A stretch of DNA of 64,000 nt, taken from contig NZ_JARANZ010000002.1 of the NCBI RefSeq assembly GCF_029889905.1, forward strand, positions 1-64,000. Reading direction: 5' to 3'. This stretch comes from Chromohalobacter sp. 11-W (GTDB lineage Bacteria > Pseudomonadota > Gammaproteobacteria > Pseudomonadales > Halomonadaceae). This document shows, piece by piece, positions 18,615-29,240 of this stretch (position 1 is the first letter of the stretch; each line of letters opens with the position of its first letter). Under the pieces are notes generated by a model. The model had not been told where the DNA came from, searched no databases, and saw only the letters and a program-made list of their open reading frames with translations. The translations under genes and the position numbers were made by a program.

Positions 18615-19364
18615 ATGGCAGGCCATAGTAAATGGGCGAACATCAAGCACCGCAAAGCCGCCCAGGACGCCAAACGCGGCAAGATTTTCAGCAAGCTCAT
18701 TCGTGAGTTGACCGTTGCCTCCCGCCAGGGTGGTGGCGAAGTAGCGGATAACCCGCGCCTGCGCGCCGCTATCGACAAGGCGCTGGCCAACAACATGACC
18801 AAGGACACCATCCAGCGTGCCATCGAGCGTGGCGCCGGCAATGCCGACGGCGACGAGATGGAGGAAACCGTCTACGAGGGTTATGGCCCCGAAGGCGTCG
18901 CCGTGATGGTCGAGTGCATGACCGACAACCGCAATCGTACGGTCTCCGAGGTACGCCACGCCTTCAACAAGAACGGCGGTAATCTGGGCACGTCCGGGTC
19001 CGTCGCCTTCATGTTCCATAAGCAAGGGCGGTTGACGCTGCCGGAAGGCACCTCCGAGGAGGCCGCCATGGAGGCTACACTGGCCGCCGAACCCGAGGAC
19101 ATCGTCACTCAGGACGACGGAACGCTCGAGATCGTGACGTCCGTGGAAGGCTTCGGTGCGGTCAAGGATGCACTCATCGAGGCGGGCATCGAGCCCTCCG
19201 CGAGCGATGTCGGGTCCTATCCCGATAACTACTCCCCCATCGACGACGTCGATACGGCGCGCAAGGTCCTCAAGTTATTCGACATGCTCGAAGACCTCGA
19301 CGACGTGCAGAATGTCTATTCCAACGCCGACTTCTCCGATGCCGTCATGGCGGAACTCGAGTGA
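18615..19364 (+). CDS. yebC: YebC/PmpR-family protein (TACO1-like)
   Basis: A 249-residue protein starting [20 protein letters not shown], the invariant YebC start. Homologues have been described as DNA-binding regulators (PmpR) and, more recently, as translation factors acting at proline-rich stretches. Acidic C-terminal parts ([20 protein letters not shown]) fit the family. An AAGGAG site precedes the ATG. It is placed directly before ruvCAB, the common gammaproteobacterial order. Confidence 0.96.
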   Translation: MAGHSKWANIKHRKAAQDAKRGKIFSKLIRELTVASRQGGGEVADNPRLRAAIDKALANNMTKDTIQRAIERGAGNADGDEMEETVYEGYGPEGVAVMVECMTDNRNRTVSEVRHAFNKNGGNLGTSGSVAFMFHKQGRLTLPEGTSEEAAMEATLAAEPEDIVTQDDGTLEIVTSVEGFGAVKDALIEAGIEPSASDVGSYPDNYSPIDDVDTARKVLKLFDMLEDLDDVQNVYSNADFSDAVMAELE

Positions 19365-19407
19365 GTGGCATGACGCGAGTGAGTAGTGCCACGGAGATGA
19401 TGCGGCG

Positions 19408-19947
19408 ATGATCCTGCTGGGAATCGATCCCGGGTCGCGTATCACCGGTTACGGCGTCGTCGATGTCGCCTCGGCGACGCCGCGTTACATAGCCAGCGGC
19501 TGCATCCGCATCAAGAGCGATCAGTTGGCCCAAAAGCTCGCCCAGGTGTATGCCGGCATCGGCGAGTTGATCGGCGTGCATCGTCCGCATGAAGTCGCCA
19601 TCGAGCAGGTCTTCATGTCCAAGAATGCCGACTCCGCACTCAAGCTGGGACAGGCACGCGGCACGGCCATCGTCTGCGCTGCCAATCACGGCCTCGAGGT
19701 CTTCGAGTACGCGCCCACCCAGATCAAACAAGCCGTCACCGGTACCGGCGCGGCGACCAAGGATCAAGTACAACATATGGTGACGGCGATTCTGGGGCTC
19801 GACGGCACGCCACAAGCCGATGCCGCCGACGCACTGGCCATCGCTTTGACGCATGCCTATGCGCGCCAGGGCCGCTCGTTGTCAGCGACGCGCGGGCGGC
19901 GGCGAAGCGGTTCCCGTCAGCGTTGGCGCGACTTCCGCCCCGAGTGA
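19408..19947 (+). CDS. ruvC: Holliday junction resolvase RuvC
   Basis: Endonuclease that cuts Holliday junctions bound by RuvAB. The 179-residue protein begins [20 protein letters not shown], which gives the first catalytic aspartate (D7). The second acid lies in VAIEQVFM near residue 67 and the last two in [13 protein letters not shown] near 143. It is followed by ruvA after 80 bases. The C-terminal tail (about 160-179) is rich in arginine and serine and slightly longer than in E. coli. Confidence 0.97.
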   Translation: MILLGIDPGSRITGYGVVDVASATPRYIASGCIRIKSDQLAQKLAQVYAGIGELIGVHRPHEVAIEQVFMSKNADSALKLGQARGTAIVCAANHGLEVFEYAPTQIKQAVTGTGAATKDQVQHMVTAILGLDGTPQADAADALAIALTHAYARQGRSLSATRGRRRSGSRQRWRDFRPE

Positions 19948-20027
19948 GGCGCCGCATGTCGGGTGCTGGTCAGTTGCGAGGCGGATCAGTATAGTGTCAA
20001 CCCAGTCAATCGAAGGACTCGATGTGC

Positions 20028-20642
20028 ATGATTGGACGCTTGCGTGGCACCCTGCTGGAAAAGCAACCGCCGTGGATCGTCGTCGATGTCGGCGGCGTCG
20101 GCTATGAGTTGGAGACCTCCATGACCACCTTGCTGGCATTGCCGGCGGTGGGCGAAGAGGTGCAACTTCACACACATATGGCAGTGCGCGAGGACGCGCA
20201 TCTACTGTATGGCTTCGCACGCGGCGAGGAACGCCAATTGTTTCGCGCCTTGATCAAGGTCAACGGGGTAGGGCCCAAGCTCGCCTTGGCGATTCTCTCC
20301 GGCATGGATCAGGAAGCCTTCATCCGCTGCGTCATGGAAGACGACAGCAAGGCGCTGACGCGCCTCCCCGGCGTCGGCAAGAAAACCGCCGACCGCTTGG
20401 TCGTGGAAATGCGTGACCGCTTCCCCCATTGGCAGCTCGAGCAGGAAAACGGACTGCATGCTCTTGAGCTGGGTGCTTCACCCGCAGCGCCTGCGGCCGA
20501 TCCTTTCGCCGATGCGGAATCGGCCCTCGTCGCCTTGGGCTACAAACCTACCGAAGCCTCGCGCATGCTGTCCGGGCTGGATGATAGCCTCTCCACGGAA
20601 GGCCTGATCAAAGCCGCCCTGACACGCAAGATGGCAGGTTAA
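20028..20642 (+). CDS. ruvA: Holliday junction branch migration protein RuvA
   Basis: Tetrameric junction-binding protein that loads the RuvB motor. The 204-residue product starts MIGRLRGTLLEKQPPWIVVD (OB fold, domain I), has helix-hairpin-helix motifs LIKVNGVGPKLALAILSG near residue 72 and LTRLPGVGKKTADRLVVEM near 108, and a C-terminal domain III (about 158-204) that contacts RuvB. An ATG 6 bases earlier is also in frame and fits the AAGGA site about as well; I kept the conventional start. Confidence 0.96.
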   Translation: MIGRLRGTLLEKQPPWIVVDVGGVGYELETSMTTLLALPAVGEEVQLHTHMAVREDAHLLYGFARGEERQLFRALIKVNGVGPKLALAILSGMDQEAFIRCVMEDDSKALTRLPGVGKKTADRLVVEMRDRFPHWQLEQENGLHALELGASPAAPAADPFADAESALVALGYKPTEASRMLSGLDDSLSTEGLIKAALTRKMAG

Positions 20643-20651
20643 GGACCGCGA

Positions 20652-21707
20652 ATGATCGATACCGACCGTCTAATCGCGGCACAACCTCAGGGAAGCGAGG
20701 TACATGTGGATCATGCCATCCGTCCGCAGCGGCTGACCGAATACATCGGTCAGCCTCGCGTGCGCGAGCAGATGGATATCTTCATCAGCGCGGCCCGTCA
20801 GCGCAGCGATAGCCTCGATCATACCCTGATCTTCGGACCGCCTGGCCTTGGCAAGACGACGTTGGCCAATATCATCGCCGCCGAGATGGAGGTCGATATC
20901 AAATCGACCTCCGGCCCTGTGCTCGAGCGCGCCGGTGACCTCGCCGCCATGCTCACCAACCTGCAAGCCGGTGACGTGCTATTCATCGACGAGATACATC
21001 GCCTTCCCGCCTCGGTGGAAGAGGTGCTGTATCCGGCGATGGAGGACTATCAGCTCGACATCATGATCGGCGAGGGGCCCGCCGCGCGTTCCATCAAACT
21101 CGATCTGCCTGCCTTCACCCTAGTGGGCGCTACTACGCGTGCGGGGCTGCTCACATCGCCGCTGCGCGATCGTTTCGGTATCGTGCAACGGCTGGAATTC
21201 TATGCGGTCGACGAGTTGACCGAGATCGTGGTGCGTTCGGCGCATTTGTTGGGGGTCGAGGCCGACCGTGACGGTGCGGCCGAAATTGCCCGCCGCGCGC
21301 GTGGCACGCCACGCATCGCCAATCGTCTGCTGCGGCGCGTGCGCGACTTCGCCGAAGTGCGTGGCGATGGTCGCCTGAACGAAGCAATAGCCGATCAAGC
21401 CCTCAACATGCTGCATGTCGACCGCCATGGCCTCGACCATATGGACCGACGCCTGTTGATGGCGATGATCGAGAAGTTCGATGGCGGCCCGGTCGGCGTC
21501 GACAGCCTGGCGGCCGCGATCAGCGAGGAACGCGACACGATCGAGGATGTCCTAGAACCGTACCTGATCCAGCAGGGGTTCATGATGCGCACCGCGCGTG
21601 GACGTGTGGTCACACGTCTGGCTTACGAACACTTCGGCCTGACACCGTCCGATGCCGTTGTCGCGGCGCCGTCGCTTGATGACAAGCGACAGGAGGGCGA
21701 TGCATGA
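20652..21707 (+). CDS. ruvB: Holliday junction ATP-dependent helicase RuvB
   Basis: AAA+ hexameric motor that drives branch migration with RuvA. The 351-residue protein has [12 protein letters not shown] near residue 22, Walker [15 protein letters not shown] near 61, Walker [10 protein letters not shown] near 110, sensor 1 VGATTRAG near 156, and the C-terminal winged helix with [12 protein letters not shown] near 312. It starts 9 bases after ruvA; its stop overlaps the ybgC start (ATGA), so ruv and tol genes are probably read through. Confidence 0.98.
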   Translation: MIDTDRLIAAQPQGSEVHVDHAIRPQRLTEYIGQPRVREQMDIFISAARQRSDSLDHTLIFGPPGLGKTTLANIIAAEMEVDIKSTSGPVLERAGDLAAMLTNLQAGDVLFIDEIHRLPASVEEVLYPAMEDYQLDIMIGEGPAARSIKLDLPAFTLVGATTRAGLLTSPLRDRFGIVQRLEFYAVDELTEIVVRSAHLLGVEADRDGAAEIARRARGTPRIANRLLRRVRDFAEVRGDGRLNEAIADQALNMLHVDRHGLDHMDRRLLMAMIEKFDGGPVGVDSLAAAISEERDTIEDVLEPYLIQQGFMMRTARGRVVTRLAYEHFGLTPSDAVVAAPSLDDKRQEGDA

Positions 21708-22099
21708 GCGATTTCACGCATACGGTCAAGGTCTACATCGAAGACACCGATGCCGGCGGTATCGTCTATTACGTCAATTATCTCAAATACATGGAGCGGG
21801 CACGCAGCGAGTGGCTAAACCATCACGGCCTGGCCCAGCGCGACTTGCTCGCACAGGGTATCCAACTGGTCGTACATCACCTGGAATGCCGTTATGCCAA
21901 GCCCGCCCACCTCGACGACGAGCTGCACATCACGGCGGACGTCGTCGAATCCACTGCCTGCCGCGCGACCTTCGCCCAGACAGTGACACGTCGCGGGGAA
22001 CGACTGTGCGAGGCCCGGGTGGACATCGTCTGCCTCGAGGCTTCTCGGCTTAAACCCGTGCGTTGGCCGGATGCACTGCAGCCACTAATGCACGGATAA
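21704..22099 (+). CDS. ybgC: Tol-Pal-associated acyl-CoA thioesterase YbgC
   Basis: A 131-residue hot-dog-fold thioesterase. The motif [24 protein letters not shown] near residue 10 contains the catalytic aspartate of the 4-hydroxybenzoyl-CoA thioesterase group (key residues D-T-D-A-G and Y-x-x-Y). YbgC is the standard first gene of the tol-pal cluster and in E. coli acts on acyl-CoA/acyl-ACP linked to phospholipid synthesis. It overlaps ruvB by 4 bases. Confidence 0.94.
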   Translation: MSDFTHTVKVYIEDTDAGGIVYYVNYLKYMERARSEWLNHHGLAQRDLLAQGIQLVVHHLECRYAKPAHLDDELHITADVVESTACRATFAQTVTRRGERLCEARVDIVCLEASRLKPVRWPDALQPLMHG

Positions 22100-22138
22100 A
22101 CCAAGCGAAACGAACTCTCAAGCGACACGAGGACTGCC

Positions 22139-22828
22139 GTGAACGACTCCATGTCCATTCCGCACCTGATCATGAACGCCAGCCTGATCGTTCAACTGGT
22201 CATGCTCCTGCTCCTGGCTGCCTCAATAGCCTCATGGATCATCATTTTCCAACGCAGCATCGCGCTGCGCCGCGCCGAAAAGTCGTATCGAGATTTCGAG
22301 GACCGCTTTTGGTCCGGCGTCGATCTCAATGAACTCTATCGTGACCTGCCCGCCGAACAGGAATCGCTGGGTGCGGAGCACGTTTTTCGTTCCGGTTTTC
22401 GTGAGTTCAATCGTCTGATGCCCAAGACCCAAAGCACCGATGCGGTGCTCGAAGGCGTTCAGCGGGGCCAGCGCGTCGCGCTTTCGCGTGAAGAAGACCG
22501 CCTGCAGTTGCATCTCACTTTCCTCGCCACGGTCGCTTCGGCAAGCCCTTATATCGGCTTGTTCGGTACCGTGTGGGGCATCATGGGGTCGTTCCAAAGC
22601 TTGTCGATGGCACAGCAGGCGACGCTGTCCACTGTCGCGCCCTGGATCGCTGAGGCGTTGGTCGCCACGGCCATGGGGTTGTTTGCAGCTATTCCTGCGG
22701 TGATCTTCTATAACCGACTATCCGCCCATGCGGGACGCTTGCTCGGCAAATACGAAAACTTCGCCGAGGAATTCCACGCCATCCTGCACCGTAATCTGCA
22801 GGGGCGCAGCGAACGCGAGGCATCCTGA
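22139..22828 (+). CDS. tolQ: Tol-Pal inner membrane motor protein TolQ
   Basis: MotA/ExbB-type proton-channel subunit that energises TolA together with TolR. The 229-residue protein has three transmembrane helices: about residues 15-38 ([19 protein letters not shown]), 137-160 ([20 protein letters not shown]) and 172-195 ([19 protein letters not shown]). Conserved thr/pro positions in [10 protein letters not shown] and [12 protein letters not shown] are present. GTG at 22139 is the start, with GAGG about 6 bases upstream; ATG five codons later is possible. Confidence 0.96.
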   Translation: MNDSMSIPHLIMNASLIVQLVMLLLLAASIASWIIIFQRSIALRRAEKSYRDFEDRFWSGVDLNELYRDLPAEQESLGAEHVFRSGFREFNRLMPKTQSTDAVLEGVQRGQRVALSREEDRLQLHLTFLATVASASPYIGLFGTVWGIMGSFQSLSMAQQATLSTVAPWIAEALVATAMGLFAAIPAVIFYNRLSAHAGRLLGKYENFAEEFHAILHRNLQGRSEREAS

Positions 22829-22838
22829 GGGAGGAAGC

Positions 22839-23279
22839 ATGTACGGATCCTATCATCATCGCCAGCGGCGCAAGCCGATGGGTGAGATCAATGTCGTGCC
22901 GTTCATCGATGTGATGCTGGTGCTGTTGGTGATCTTCATGATCACCGCCCCCATGCTCAGTCAGGGCGTCGATGTCGAACTGCCACAAGTGTCGTCCGAT
23001 CCCATCGATACCGAGGAGCAAGAGCCACTGATCGTATCGGTGGATCGTGAAGGGCAGTACTACATTTCCCTGGGGGACGAAGAGACCCCCGTCGCCCTTG
23101 ATGAGCTCGGGGAAAAGGTCAAGGCCATGCTGAGCCGCAACGCGGATACGCCGGTCATGGTGCGTGGCGATCGCAATGTCGCCTACGGTCAGATCGTGAC
23201 ATTGATGAGTACGCTGCAAGGTTCGGGAGTGGGTAACGTCGGACTTATCTCCGAACCCCCTTCCGGCGGTGAAGAGTGA
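22839..23279 (+). CDS. tolR: Tol-Pal inner membrane protein TolR
   Basis: Single-span ExbD/TolR protein of 146 residues. The helix (about residues 21-42) contains [20 protein letters not shown], with the proton-coupling aspartate in FIDVMLVLL; the rest is periplasmic. The ATG at 22839 has GAGGGAGG just upstream and starts 10 bases after tolQ. The frame stays open upstream inside tolQ but without family support. Confidence 0.96.
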   Translation: MYGSYHHRQRRKPMGEINVVPFIDVMLVLLVIFMITAPMLSQGVDVELPQVSSDPIDTEEQEPLIVSVDREGQYYISLGDEETPVALDELGEKVKAMLSRNADTPVMVRGDRNVAYGQIVTLMSTLQGSGVGNVGLISEPPSGGEE

Positions 23280-23288
23280 GGCATCGAC

Positions 23289-24323
23289 ATGGCGAAACGT
23301 GAACGCCGTGTAGGCTATGGCTGGCCAGTGCTGCTGGCCATTGGCGTGCATATCGCGGCGCTGATGCTCACCATCATCAAATGGCCTGAAAGCGAGCCCG
23401 ACCCAACCTCTTCATCGGTGGTTCAGGCGACGCTCGTCCGCGCTGAAACGGCGACGGACCAACCCCAGCAGACCGAAGATTCCGCTCCGCCCGCTTCTCA
23501 GCCGGAAGAAGAGGGCGCGCAGGAACCCGAAGAATCGGCACCTGCGGAATCGTCCGAAGAACCAGCGCCCGATAGCGACGCCGAGGTAACGGATAGCGCG
23601 GTGGAAGAAGCCAAAGCCGAAGCGCAACGCTTGCAGGAAGAAGCACAACGCGCAGCGGAGCAACGCGCCAAAGCGGAGAAAAGACGCCAGGCAGAAGCCG
23701 AGGCCGAGAAAAAGCGTCAGGCCGAGGCTGAGGCCGAACGAAAGCGTCAGGCAGAAGCCGAGGCCAAGAAGAAGCGCCAAGCAGAAGCCGCAGCCGAGAA
23801 AAAGCGTCAGGCAGAAGCCGAAGCCGAAGCCGAGCGGAAGCGTCAAGCAGAGGCCGAGGCAGAAAGAAAGCGCCAAGCAGAAGCTGAGGCCGAGAAGAAG
23901 CGTCAGGCAGAGGCCGAACGGAAACGTCAGCAAGAGCTCGCCGAACGGGCGGCTCAGGCCAATAATTCATCACTGGACAGCATGATCAGTGATGAAGAAC
24001 AATCCATTGCTAACGCCAAGCAGGCCAACGAAGCCGCCAATGGCTTCAAGAACCTGGTTCGCCGATACGTCGAACAAAGCTGGAATGTACCTTCCAATGC
24101 GTCTTCGGAGTTACGCGCTATCGTGCGAATCCAATTACTGCCCACTGGCGAGCTGGTAAGCGCCACGATCACACAAAGCAGTGGCAATTCCGCCTTCGAT
24201 CATTCCGTGATCAGTGCCGTCGAAAAGGCGGCGCCATTCCGTGAGATGCGCGAACTCGACGCTTCGGTAAAAGGTCGGTTCCGTGAATTCAATCTGGACT
24301 TCAACCCAGAGGACATCCGCTGA
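23289..24323 (+). CDS. tolA: Tol-Pal bridging protein TolA
   Basis: Inner-membrane-anchored protein that crosses the periplasm to TolB and Pal. Of 344 residues, about 11-31 form the anchor ([20 protein letters not shown]), about 35-100 are Pro/Glu-rich, about 105-220 form a long helix built from AEAExKRQ-like repeats, and about 240-344 form domain III, with [16 protein letters not shown] at its start and [21 protein letters not shown] typical of TolA. It is linked to tolB by a TGATG overlap. Confidence 0.96.
   Translation: MAKRERRVGYGWPVLLAIGVHIAALMLTIIKWPESEPDPTSSSVVQATLVRAETATDQPQQTEDSAPPASQPEEEGAQEPEESAPAESSEEPAPDSDAEVTDSAVEEAKAEAQRLQEEAQRAAEQRAKAEKRRQAEAEAEKKRQAEAEAERKRQAEAEAKKKRQAEAAAEKKRQAEAEAEAERKRQAEAEAERKRQAEAEAEKKRQAEAERKRQQELAERAAQANNSSLDSMISDEEQSIANAKQANEAANGFKNLVRRYVEQSWNVPSNASSELRAIVRIQLLPTGELVSATITQSSGNSAFDHSVISAVEKAAPFREMRELDASVKGRFREFNLDFNPEDIR
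23600..23945 (+). repeat. In-gene short repeats encoding the TolA helix
   Basis: Imperfect tandem units related to GCCGAGGCCGAGAAAAAGCG and CGTCAGGCAGAAGCC occur about ten times. They encode [16 protein letters not shown] units, giving a stretch that could expand or shrink by slippage. Confidence 0.85.
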
Positions 24324-25609
24324 TGAAACGACTCAATCTTTGGACAGCCGCGCTGCTGCTGATGTTGTGCGCCGGGATGGCGCATGCCGAGCTGACCATC
24401 GAAATCACCAAGGGCAGCGATCAGGCCATTCCCATTGCCATCGTGCCAATGGAAGGCGGGAATGAACTACCGCAAGAGGTCTCGCGTATTGTCAGCAACG
24501 ACCTGGAACGCAGCGGTCGTTTCGAGCCATTGTCGCAAAATTCGCTGATCTCTCGGCCCAGTAGCAGCGATGATGTTTATTATCAGGATTGGCAGCAGTT
24601 GGATAGCGACTACCTGGTAGTGGGCAAGGTCGAGAACCAGGGGGGACAATACCGCATTCAGTATGAGCTTCTGGACGTCAATGGCGAAGACCGTATGCTC
24701 GGCGAGGTCGTCACCTCCAGCCGCGATCAGCTCCGCGACAGCGCGCACTATATCAGTGATCAGATCTTTGAAGAGATCACTGGCATTCGTGGTGCCTTCT
24801 CGACGAGCATCGCTTATGTCACGGCCAATGGCGTCGATGACAACATCAAATATACTTTGAACATCGCCGATTCCGACGGGCACAACAATCAGGAAATTCT
24901 CTCCTCGGATGAGCCCATCATGTCGCCGGCGTGGTCGCCCGACGGTCGCAAGCTGGCCTATGTCTCGTTCGAGACAGGACGACCCTCCATCTATGTCCAG
25001 AATCTTTCGACTGGACAGCGTGTCCGGCTGACCTCTTTCGAAGGAATCAACGGCGCACCGGCGTGGTCACCAGATGGACGCAAGCTAGCGATGTCGCTTT
25101 CCAAGGATGGCCAGCCGGAGATCTACGTCATGGATCTCGGCTCGCGTGACCTCACGCGCCTCACGCATAGTGATGCGATCGACACCGAACCCGAGTGGGC
25201 ACCGAACGGTCGCAGCCTGATTTTTACCTCCGACCGTAGTGGCAACCCACAGATCTATCGTTACAACTTGGGCGATGAGCAGGCCCAACGGATTACCTTT
25301 ACCGGCAGCTATAATTCACGTGGCCGTTTCAACCCGGAGGGTGATGCGATATTTATGGTGACCCGCGACGACGATGGTTTCCACATTGCTCGCCAGGATC
25401 TGGATACCGATCGCATGACGATCCTCACCGATTCCAACTGGGATGAATCTCCCAGTGTCGCGCCGAATGGCACCATGGTAATCTTCGCCACGCAAGAAGG
25501 GACCCGCGGTGTATTGGGGGCTGTATCGGACGATGGCAGTGCTACCTTCCGGCTGCCATCGCCGCAAGGGGACGTGCGCGAACCCGCATGGTCACCCTTT
25601 TTAGACTAA
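24323..25609 (+). CDS. tolB: Tol-Pal periplasmic beta-propeller TolB
   Basis: Secreted protein that links Pal to TolA. The 428-residue precursor has a signal peptide (about 1-23, ending MAHA before ELTIEITKG). Residues about 24-165 form the N-terminal domain and the rest a six-bladed WD40-like propeller with repeated [11 protein letters not shown] and [18 protein letters not shown] motifs. Its ATG overlaps the tolA stop by one base. Confidence 0.97.
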   Translation: MKRLNLWTAALLLMLCAGMAHAELTIEITKGSDQAIPIAIVPMEGGNELPQEVSRIVSNDLERSGRFEPLSQNSLISRPSSSDDVYYQDWQQLDSDYLVVGKVENQGGQYRIQYELLDVNGEDRMLGEVVTSSRDQLRDSAHYISDQIFEEITGIRGAFSTSIAYVTANGVDDNIKYTLNIADSDGHNNQEILSSDEPIMSPAWSPDGRKLAYVSFETGRPSIYVQNLSTGQRVRLTSFEGINGAPAWSPDGRKLAMSLSKDGQPEIYVMDLGSRDLTRLTHSDAIDTEPEWAPNGRSLIFTSDRSGNPQIYRYNLGDEQAQRITFTGSYNSRGRFNPEGDAIFMVTRDDDGFHIARQDLDTDRMTILTDSNWDESPSVAPNGTMVIFATQEGTRGVLGAVSDDGSATFRLPSPQGDVREPAWSPFLD

Positions 25610-25650
25610 ACCGCGATAGCGTCATTAGACTTCCAAGCAAGGAGAAAACA

Positions 25651-26184
25651 ATGCAATTCAAACCGTATGCCCAAGGCCTCGCCGTCGCCATTTCACTCGC
25701 CGTTCTCGCAGGCTGTTCCAGCACTGGCGGCACCCAAGACGGCAGCATGGACGGCATGTCCGGAACAGGCGCCGGTGGCTCAGGCTCCGCCTCCAGCCAA
25801 GGCATGGAAAGTGGCCAAGGCACCACGGGCAGCGAGATGGGCGACCGCAATGCCATCCCCGAAGAGCGCACCATCTACTTTGCGTTCGACCGCGACACCA
25901 TTCGTCCGGAATTCGAGTCTGTCCTCGCAGCGCATGCTCGATACCTCAAGAACCATCCCAACACCGATGTCGTTCTGGAAGGGCATGCCGATGAGCGCGG
26001 CACCCGCGAGTACAACCTGGGGTTGGGCGAGCGTCGTGCGCAAGCCGTCGAGCAATATCTGAGCGTGGAAGGTGTCTCATCCTCACAGGTCGAAATCGTC
26101 AGCTACGGTGAAGAGCGTCCTGCGGTACGCGGTCACGATGAAGAGTCGTACGCCCAGAATCGCCGCGTCGTCTTTTCCTACTAA
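25651..26184 (+). CDS. pal: Peptidoglycan-associated lipoprotein Pal
   Basis: Outer-membrane lipoprotein that binds peptidoglycan. The 177-residue precursor has a lipobox LAVLAGC with acylated Cys22, then a Gly/Ser/Met-rich linker to about 65, then an OmpA-like domain with IYFAFDRDTIRPEF near 78 and VVLEGHADERGTREYNLGLG near 106, the diaminopimelate-binding region. The ATG at 25651 has AAGGAG upstream. It lies 41 bases after tolB. Confidence 0.97.
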   Translation: MQFKPYAQGLAVAISLAVLAGCSSTGGTQDGSMDGMSGTGAGGSGSASSQGMESGQGTTGSEMGDRNAIPEERTIYFAFDRDTIRPEFESVLAAHARYLKNHPNTDVVLEGHADERGTREYNLGLGERRAQAVEQYLSVEGVSSSQVEIVSYGEERPAVRGHDEESYAQNRRVVFSY

Positions 26185-26202
26185 ACGTCGCCGGAGTCAG
26201 GT

Positions 26203-27003
26203 ATGAAACACGGTCTGAAAAGACTGTGCGGCGCGGGAGCCCTGGTGCTCCCGCTGTCCGTATGGGCTCAGCCCTCGGTCGATGACTTGACCGACCAGTC
26301 CAGCAGCATCTATAGCCAGACCGCCGTGCGTGAAGCGTCGAGCGGCGGTGGTGGCAATCTGGCCTTGTTCAATCAGTTGCAGGACAGCCAGCGCGCAATC
26401 AAGCAACTGCGCGGCCAGCTCGAGGAATTGCGTTACCAGCTCGAACAGCAGAAGAAGCTTTCGCAAGAACGTTTTCTGGATCTTGAAAAGCGCATCGATG
26501 ACATGGCATCGCGCTCTGCCTCCTCTAGGAATTCTTCCGGCGTCGATAGCGATGCCGCCGAGTCGGTCTCCGGTAACGCCGCTACCAACGCATCGCAAAC
26601 AGGTAGCGCTCAAGGGGGCACGTCTGGCGACCAGGGACGCGAAGATTATCAGGCGGCTTTCCAGAAGGTGCAGGCGCGTGAGTTCGATCAGGCAATCCAG
26701 GCCTTCGAAGATTTCATCGGTGCATACCCGAATTCCGATTTACGCCCTAACGCGCATTACTGGCTAGGCGAGTTGTATTCCGCGCAATCGCAATTGGACG
26801 CGGCTGCCGAGTCTTTCCAGACGGTCATCGATGACTATCCCGGCAGCAACAAGGTCTCGGATGCGCTCTACAAGCTGGGATTGCTCAAGGCACGCCAAGG
26901 CCATCCCGATGAAAGCACGAAGCTCCTCGAACGCGTCCGCGACGACTACCCTGATAGTAACGCGGCTGACATGGCCGAGGATTTCCTTAACCAGTCAGAC
27001 TGA
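26203..27003 (+). CDS. cpoB: Cell division coordinator CpoB (YbgF)
   Basis: Periplasmic protein that couples Tol-Pal constriction to PBP1B activity in E. coli. The 266-residue precursor has a signal peptide (about 1-23, ...LPLSVWA before QPSVDDL), a trimerising coiled coil (about 60-105, LQDSQRAIKQLRGQLEELRY), a low-complexity Ser/Ala/Gly linker, and TPR repeats from about 145 (DYQAAFQKVQAREFDQAIQA, HYWLGELYSAQSQLDAA). It ends the tol-pal cluster. Confidence 0.95.
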   Translation: MKHGLKRLCGAGALVLPLSVWAQPSVDDLTDQSSSIYSQTAVREASSGGGGNLALFNQLQDSQRAIKQLRGQLEELRYQLEQQKKLSQERFLDLEKRIDDMASRSASSRNSSGVDSDAAESVSGNAATNASQTGSAQGGTSGDQGREDYQAAFQKVQAREFDQAIQAFEDFIGAYPNSDLRPNAHYWLGELYSAQSQLDAAAESFQTVIDDYPGSNKVSDALYKLGLLKARQGHPDESTKLLERVRDDYPDSNAADMAEDFLNQSD

Positions 27004-27027
27004 TTGACGCTGAACGAGGGAGGCGTC

Positions 27028-27807
27028 ATGGAATGTCATATTGATTATCACCCGCCAGCAAACCTGCTCGAGGGGCGTGTCGTCCTCGTGACCGGCGCGG
27101 GATCGGGCATCGGGCGTGCCGCCGCGCGGTCTTTTGCCGAGCATGGTGCCACGCTGATACTGGTCGGGCGTACCCTGGCCAAGCTCGAAGCGGTCTACGA
27201 TGAGATCGAAACCGCCGGCGGCCCGCAACCCGCGATTTTCCCACTCAACTTCGAGGGGGCGACACTCAAGGAATATCGCGATCTAGCCGAGACACTGGAA
27301 CGAGAGTTCGGTCGCCTCGACGGCCTCCTTCACAACGCCGGCCTGCTTGGGGAGTTGACGTCTTTCGCGCACTACGACCCGGAACTCTGGGAGCGGGTGA
27401 TGCAGGTCAATGTCACCGGCCCGGTGTGGATGACGCAGGCGTTACTGCCATTGCTCGAGGCGTCGCGCGATGCCTCGGTGGTGCTGACCTCCTCGAGCGT
27501 TGGGCGTAAAGGCCGCGCGCGTTGGGGCGCTTATTCGGTTTCGAAGTTCGCAACAGAAGGGTTCATGCAGATGCTGGCCGATGAACTCGAGCCCACTTCG
27601 TCGGTACGCGTGAACACCCTCAATCCAGGGGCGACGCGCACGGCCATGCGACAAGGGGCGTATCCTGACGAGGATCCGGCGACGTTACGCACGCCGCTGG
27701 ATATCATGCCGACTTACTTGTGGTTGATGGGCCCCGCCAGCCAGGGACGTACGGGGCAGGCATTCGACGCCCAGCCACCCAAGGGTGTGGCGCCGGCTTC
27801 CGCGTAG
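27028..27807 (+). CDS. yciK: Short-chain dehydrogenase YciK
   Basis: A 259-residue SDR oxidoreductase. NAD(P)-binding TGAGSGIGRAAAR near residue 22, NAG in LLHNAGLLGEL near 103, catalytic Ser in VLTSSSVGRKG near 154 and the YxxxK pair in YSVSKFATEGF near 169 are all present. The length and MxCHIDYHPP start resemble YciK. A GAGGGAGG site supports ATG 27028. It converges with the HAD phosphatase gene, with only 9 bases between the stops. Substrate unknown. Confidence 0.9.
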   Translation: MECHIDYHPPANLLEGRVVLVTGAGSGIGRAAARSFAEHGATLILVGRTLAKLEAVYDEIETAGGPQPAIFPLNFEGATLKEYRDLAETLEREFGRLDGLLHNAGLLGELTSFAHYDPELWERVMQVNVTGPVWMTQALLPLLEASRDASVVLTSSSVGRKGRARWGAYSVSKFATEGFMQMLADELEPTSSVRVNTLNPGATRTAMRQGAYPDEDPATLRTPLDIMPTYLWLMGPASQGRTGQAFDAQPPKGVAPASA

Positions 27808-27816
27808 GCGGGGTCG

Positions 27817-28506
27817 TCAGCCGGTGGGCACAGCCATGTCGCCTTCGCTGGGCCAAAGCGCCTGCGTCAAGCTTTCCGGTGTTTCGAACCAACGATCTAC
27901 CGGCCAGGTGTCCGGGGCTTCCTCGGCGCCGATATAACCATAGCGTACCGCGATGGCGTGCATGCCTGCCGCCCGCGCCGCTTGCATGTCACGTAGATGG
28001 TCACCGATGTACCAGCAATCGATGGGCGCGACACCGAGACGTCGCGCCGCCTCGAGTAGCGGTGCGGGGTCGGGCTTCTTGAGCGGCAGGTCATCTGCAG
28101 CCAGCAATACGCCGTGCGTCAGATTCAGTGCTTCGACCAGCGGCGCAGCATAGGCACGCGGTTTGTTGGTCACGATCCCCCAGGGGCGATGTGCGTTATC
28201 CCATGCGTTCAACAACGGCTCCAGCCCGGGAAACACGTGGCTGTGTCGCGCCACATCACGCCCGTAGGCCTCAAGCAGAAAGCGCCTCGCCTCGCCATGA
28301 TCGGCATGAGTAGGTGCCAAGCCCAGCGCCAGTTCTACCAGGGCGCTGCCGCCGTTCGAGACCTGGGCGCGGATAGTCTCATAAGGCAAGGGCGCGAGTC
28401 CGTGATGTGTTCGCAAGGCATTAGTGGCTTGCGCCAGATCGGGCGCCGTGTCGACTAGCGTGCCGTCGAGATCGAAAAGCAGCGCCGCCGGCCGGGCGTC
28501 GCTCAT
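27817..28506 (-). CDS. HAD phosphatase, phosphoglycolate phosphatase family, candidate MupP
   Basis: A 229-residue haloacid-dehalogenase phosphatase. Motif I is [15 protein letters not shown] near residue 10, motif [11 protein letters not shown] near 112, motif [12 protein letters not shown] near 144 and motif [14 protein letters not shown] near 170. By sequence alone it would be called Gph. It overlaps ubiG by 4 bases with a yciK gene adjacent; in Pseudomonas the ubiG-neighbouring phosphatase next to an SDR gene is MupP, the N-acetylmuramic acid 6-phosphate phosphatase of peptidoglycan recycling. That specificity is inferred from context only. Start 28506 ([12 protein letters not shown]) is chosen over an in-frame codon 36 bases upstream. 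Confidence 0.9.
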   Translation of the reverse strand: MSDARPAALLFDLDGTLVDTAPDLAQATNALRTHHGLAPLPYETIRAQVSNGGSALVELALGLAPTHADHGEARRFLLEAYGRDVARHSHVFPGLEPLLNAWDNAHRPWGIVTNKPRAYAAPLVEALNLTHGVLLAADDLPLKKPDPAPLLEAARRLGVAPIDCWYIGDHLRDMQAARAAGMHAIAVRYGYIGAEEAPDTWPVDRWFETPESLTQALWPSEGDMAVPTG

Positions 28507-29240
28507 TGCGCCTCTCCATTGCCCGTCCATTCCGGCGTGCAATGCATCATGTAATTCACGGACACATCGTTGGCCACTAGGCGATAGCGCTTGGTCACGG
28601 GGTTATAGGTCAGTCCGGTCTGACGACGCACGCGTAAGCCGGCGTCACGGCACCAGGCCGACAACTCCGCCGGGCGAATGAACTTGTTGTAGGTGTGCGT
28701 CCCGCGGGGCAATAGCTGCAACACGTACTCGGCGCCTAGAATGGCGAACATATACGCCTTGGGATTGCGGTTGATGGTCGAGAAAAACAAGTGGCCGCCA
28801 GGTTTGACCAGAGTCGCGCATGCCCGCACGACCGCCGCAGGGTCCGGGACATGCTCGAGCATCTCCAGGCAGGTGACGACATCGAACTCACCAGGGTGCT
28901 GGGCGGCCATTTCCTCGGCACTGATCTGACGGTAGTCGACCGTCACCTCGCTTTCCTGCTGGTGCAAACGCGCGACAGCGAGCGGCGCTTCTCCCATGTC
29001 GATGCCCGTGACTCGAGCGCCGCGATGGGCCATTGCCTCGCTAAGAATGCCGCCACCGCATCCCACATCGATGGCGGTCTTGCCCGCCAGATTGGCCTGC
29101 TCATCGATGAAGTTCAGGCGCAGCGGGTTAATCTCATGCAGTGGCTTGAACTCGCTTTCAGGATCCCACCAGCGGCTGGCAAGCGCTTCGAACTTGGCGA
29201 TCTCGGCGTGATCAACGTTGTTACCGAACGTCTCGCTCAT
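28503..29240 (-). CDS. ubiG: Ubiquinone biosynthesis O-methyltransferase UbiG
   Basis: SAM-dependent methyltransferase that carries out both O-methylations of ubiquinone synthesis. The 245-residue protein starts with [20 protein letters not shown], a UbiG hallmark, and has motif [16 protein letters not shown] near residue 58, motif [18 protein letters not shown] near 120 and [16 protein letters not shown] near 155. It is the first gene of a minus-strand pair with the HAD phosphatase. Confidence 0.96.
   Translation of the reverse strand: MSETFGNNVDHAEIAKFEALASRWWDPESEFKPLHEINPLRLNFIDEQANLAGKTAIDVGCGGGILSEAMAHRGARVTGIDMGEAPLAVARLHQQESEVTVDYRQISAEEMAAQHPGEFDVVTCLEMLEHVPDPAAVVRACATLVKPGGHLFFSTINRNPKAYMFAILGAEYVLQLLPRGTHTYNKFIRPAELSAWCRDAGLRVRRQTGLTYNPVTKRYRLVANDVSVNYMMHCTPEWTGNGEAQ

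Noticed and set aside
23600-23945. Tandem repeats as a CRISPR-like or mobile repeat
   Set aside because: The units encode the alanine/glutamate-rich TolA helix in frame and have no spacers.
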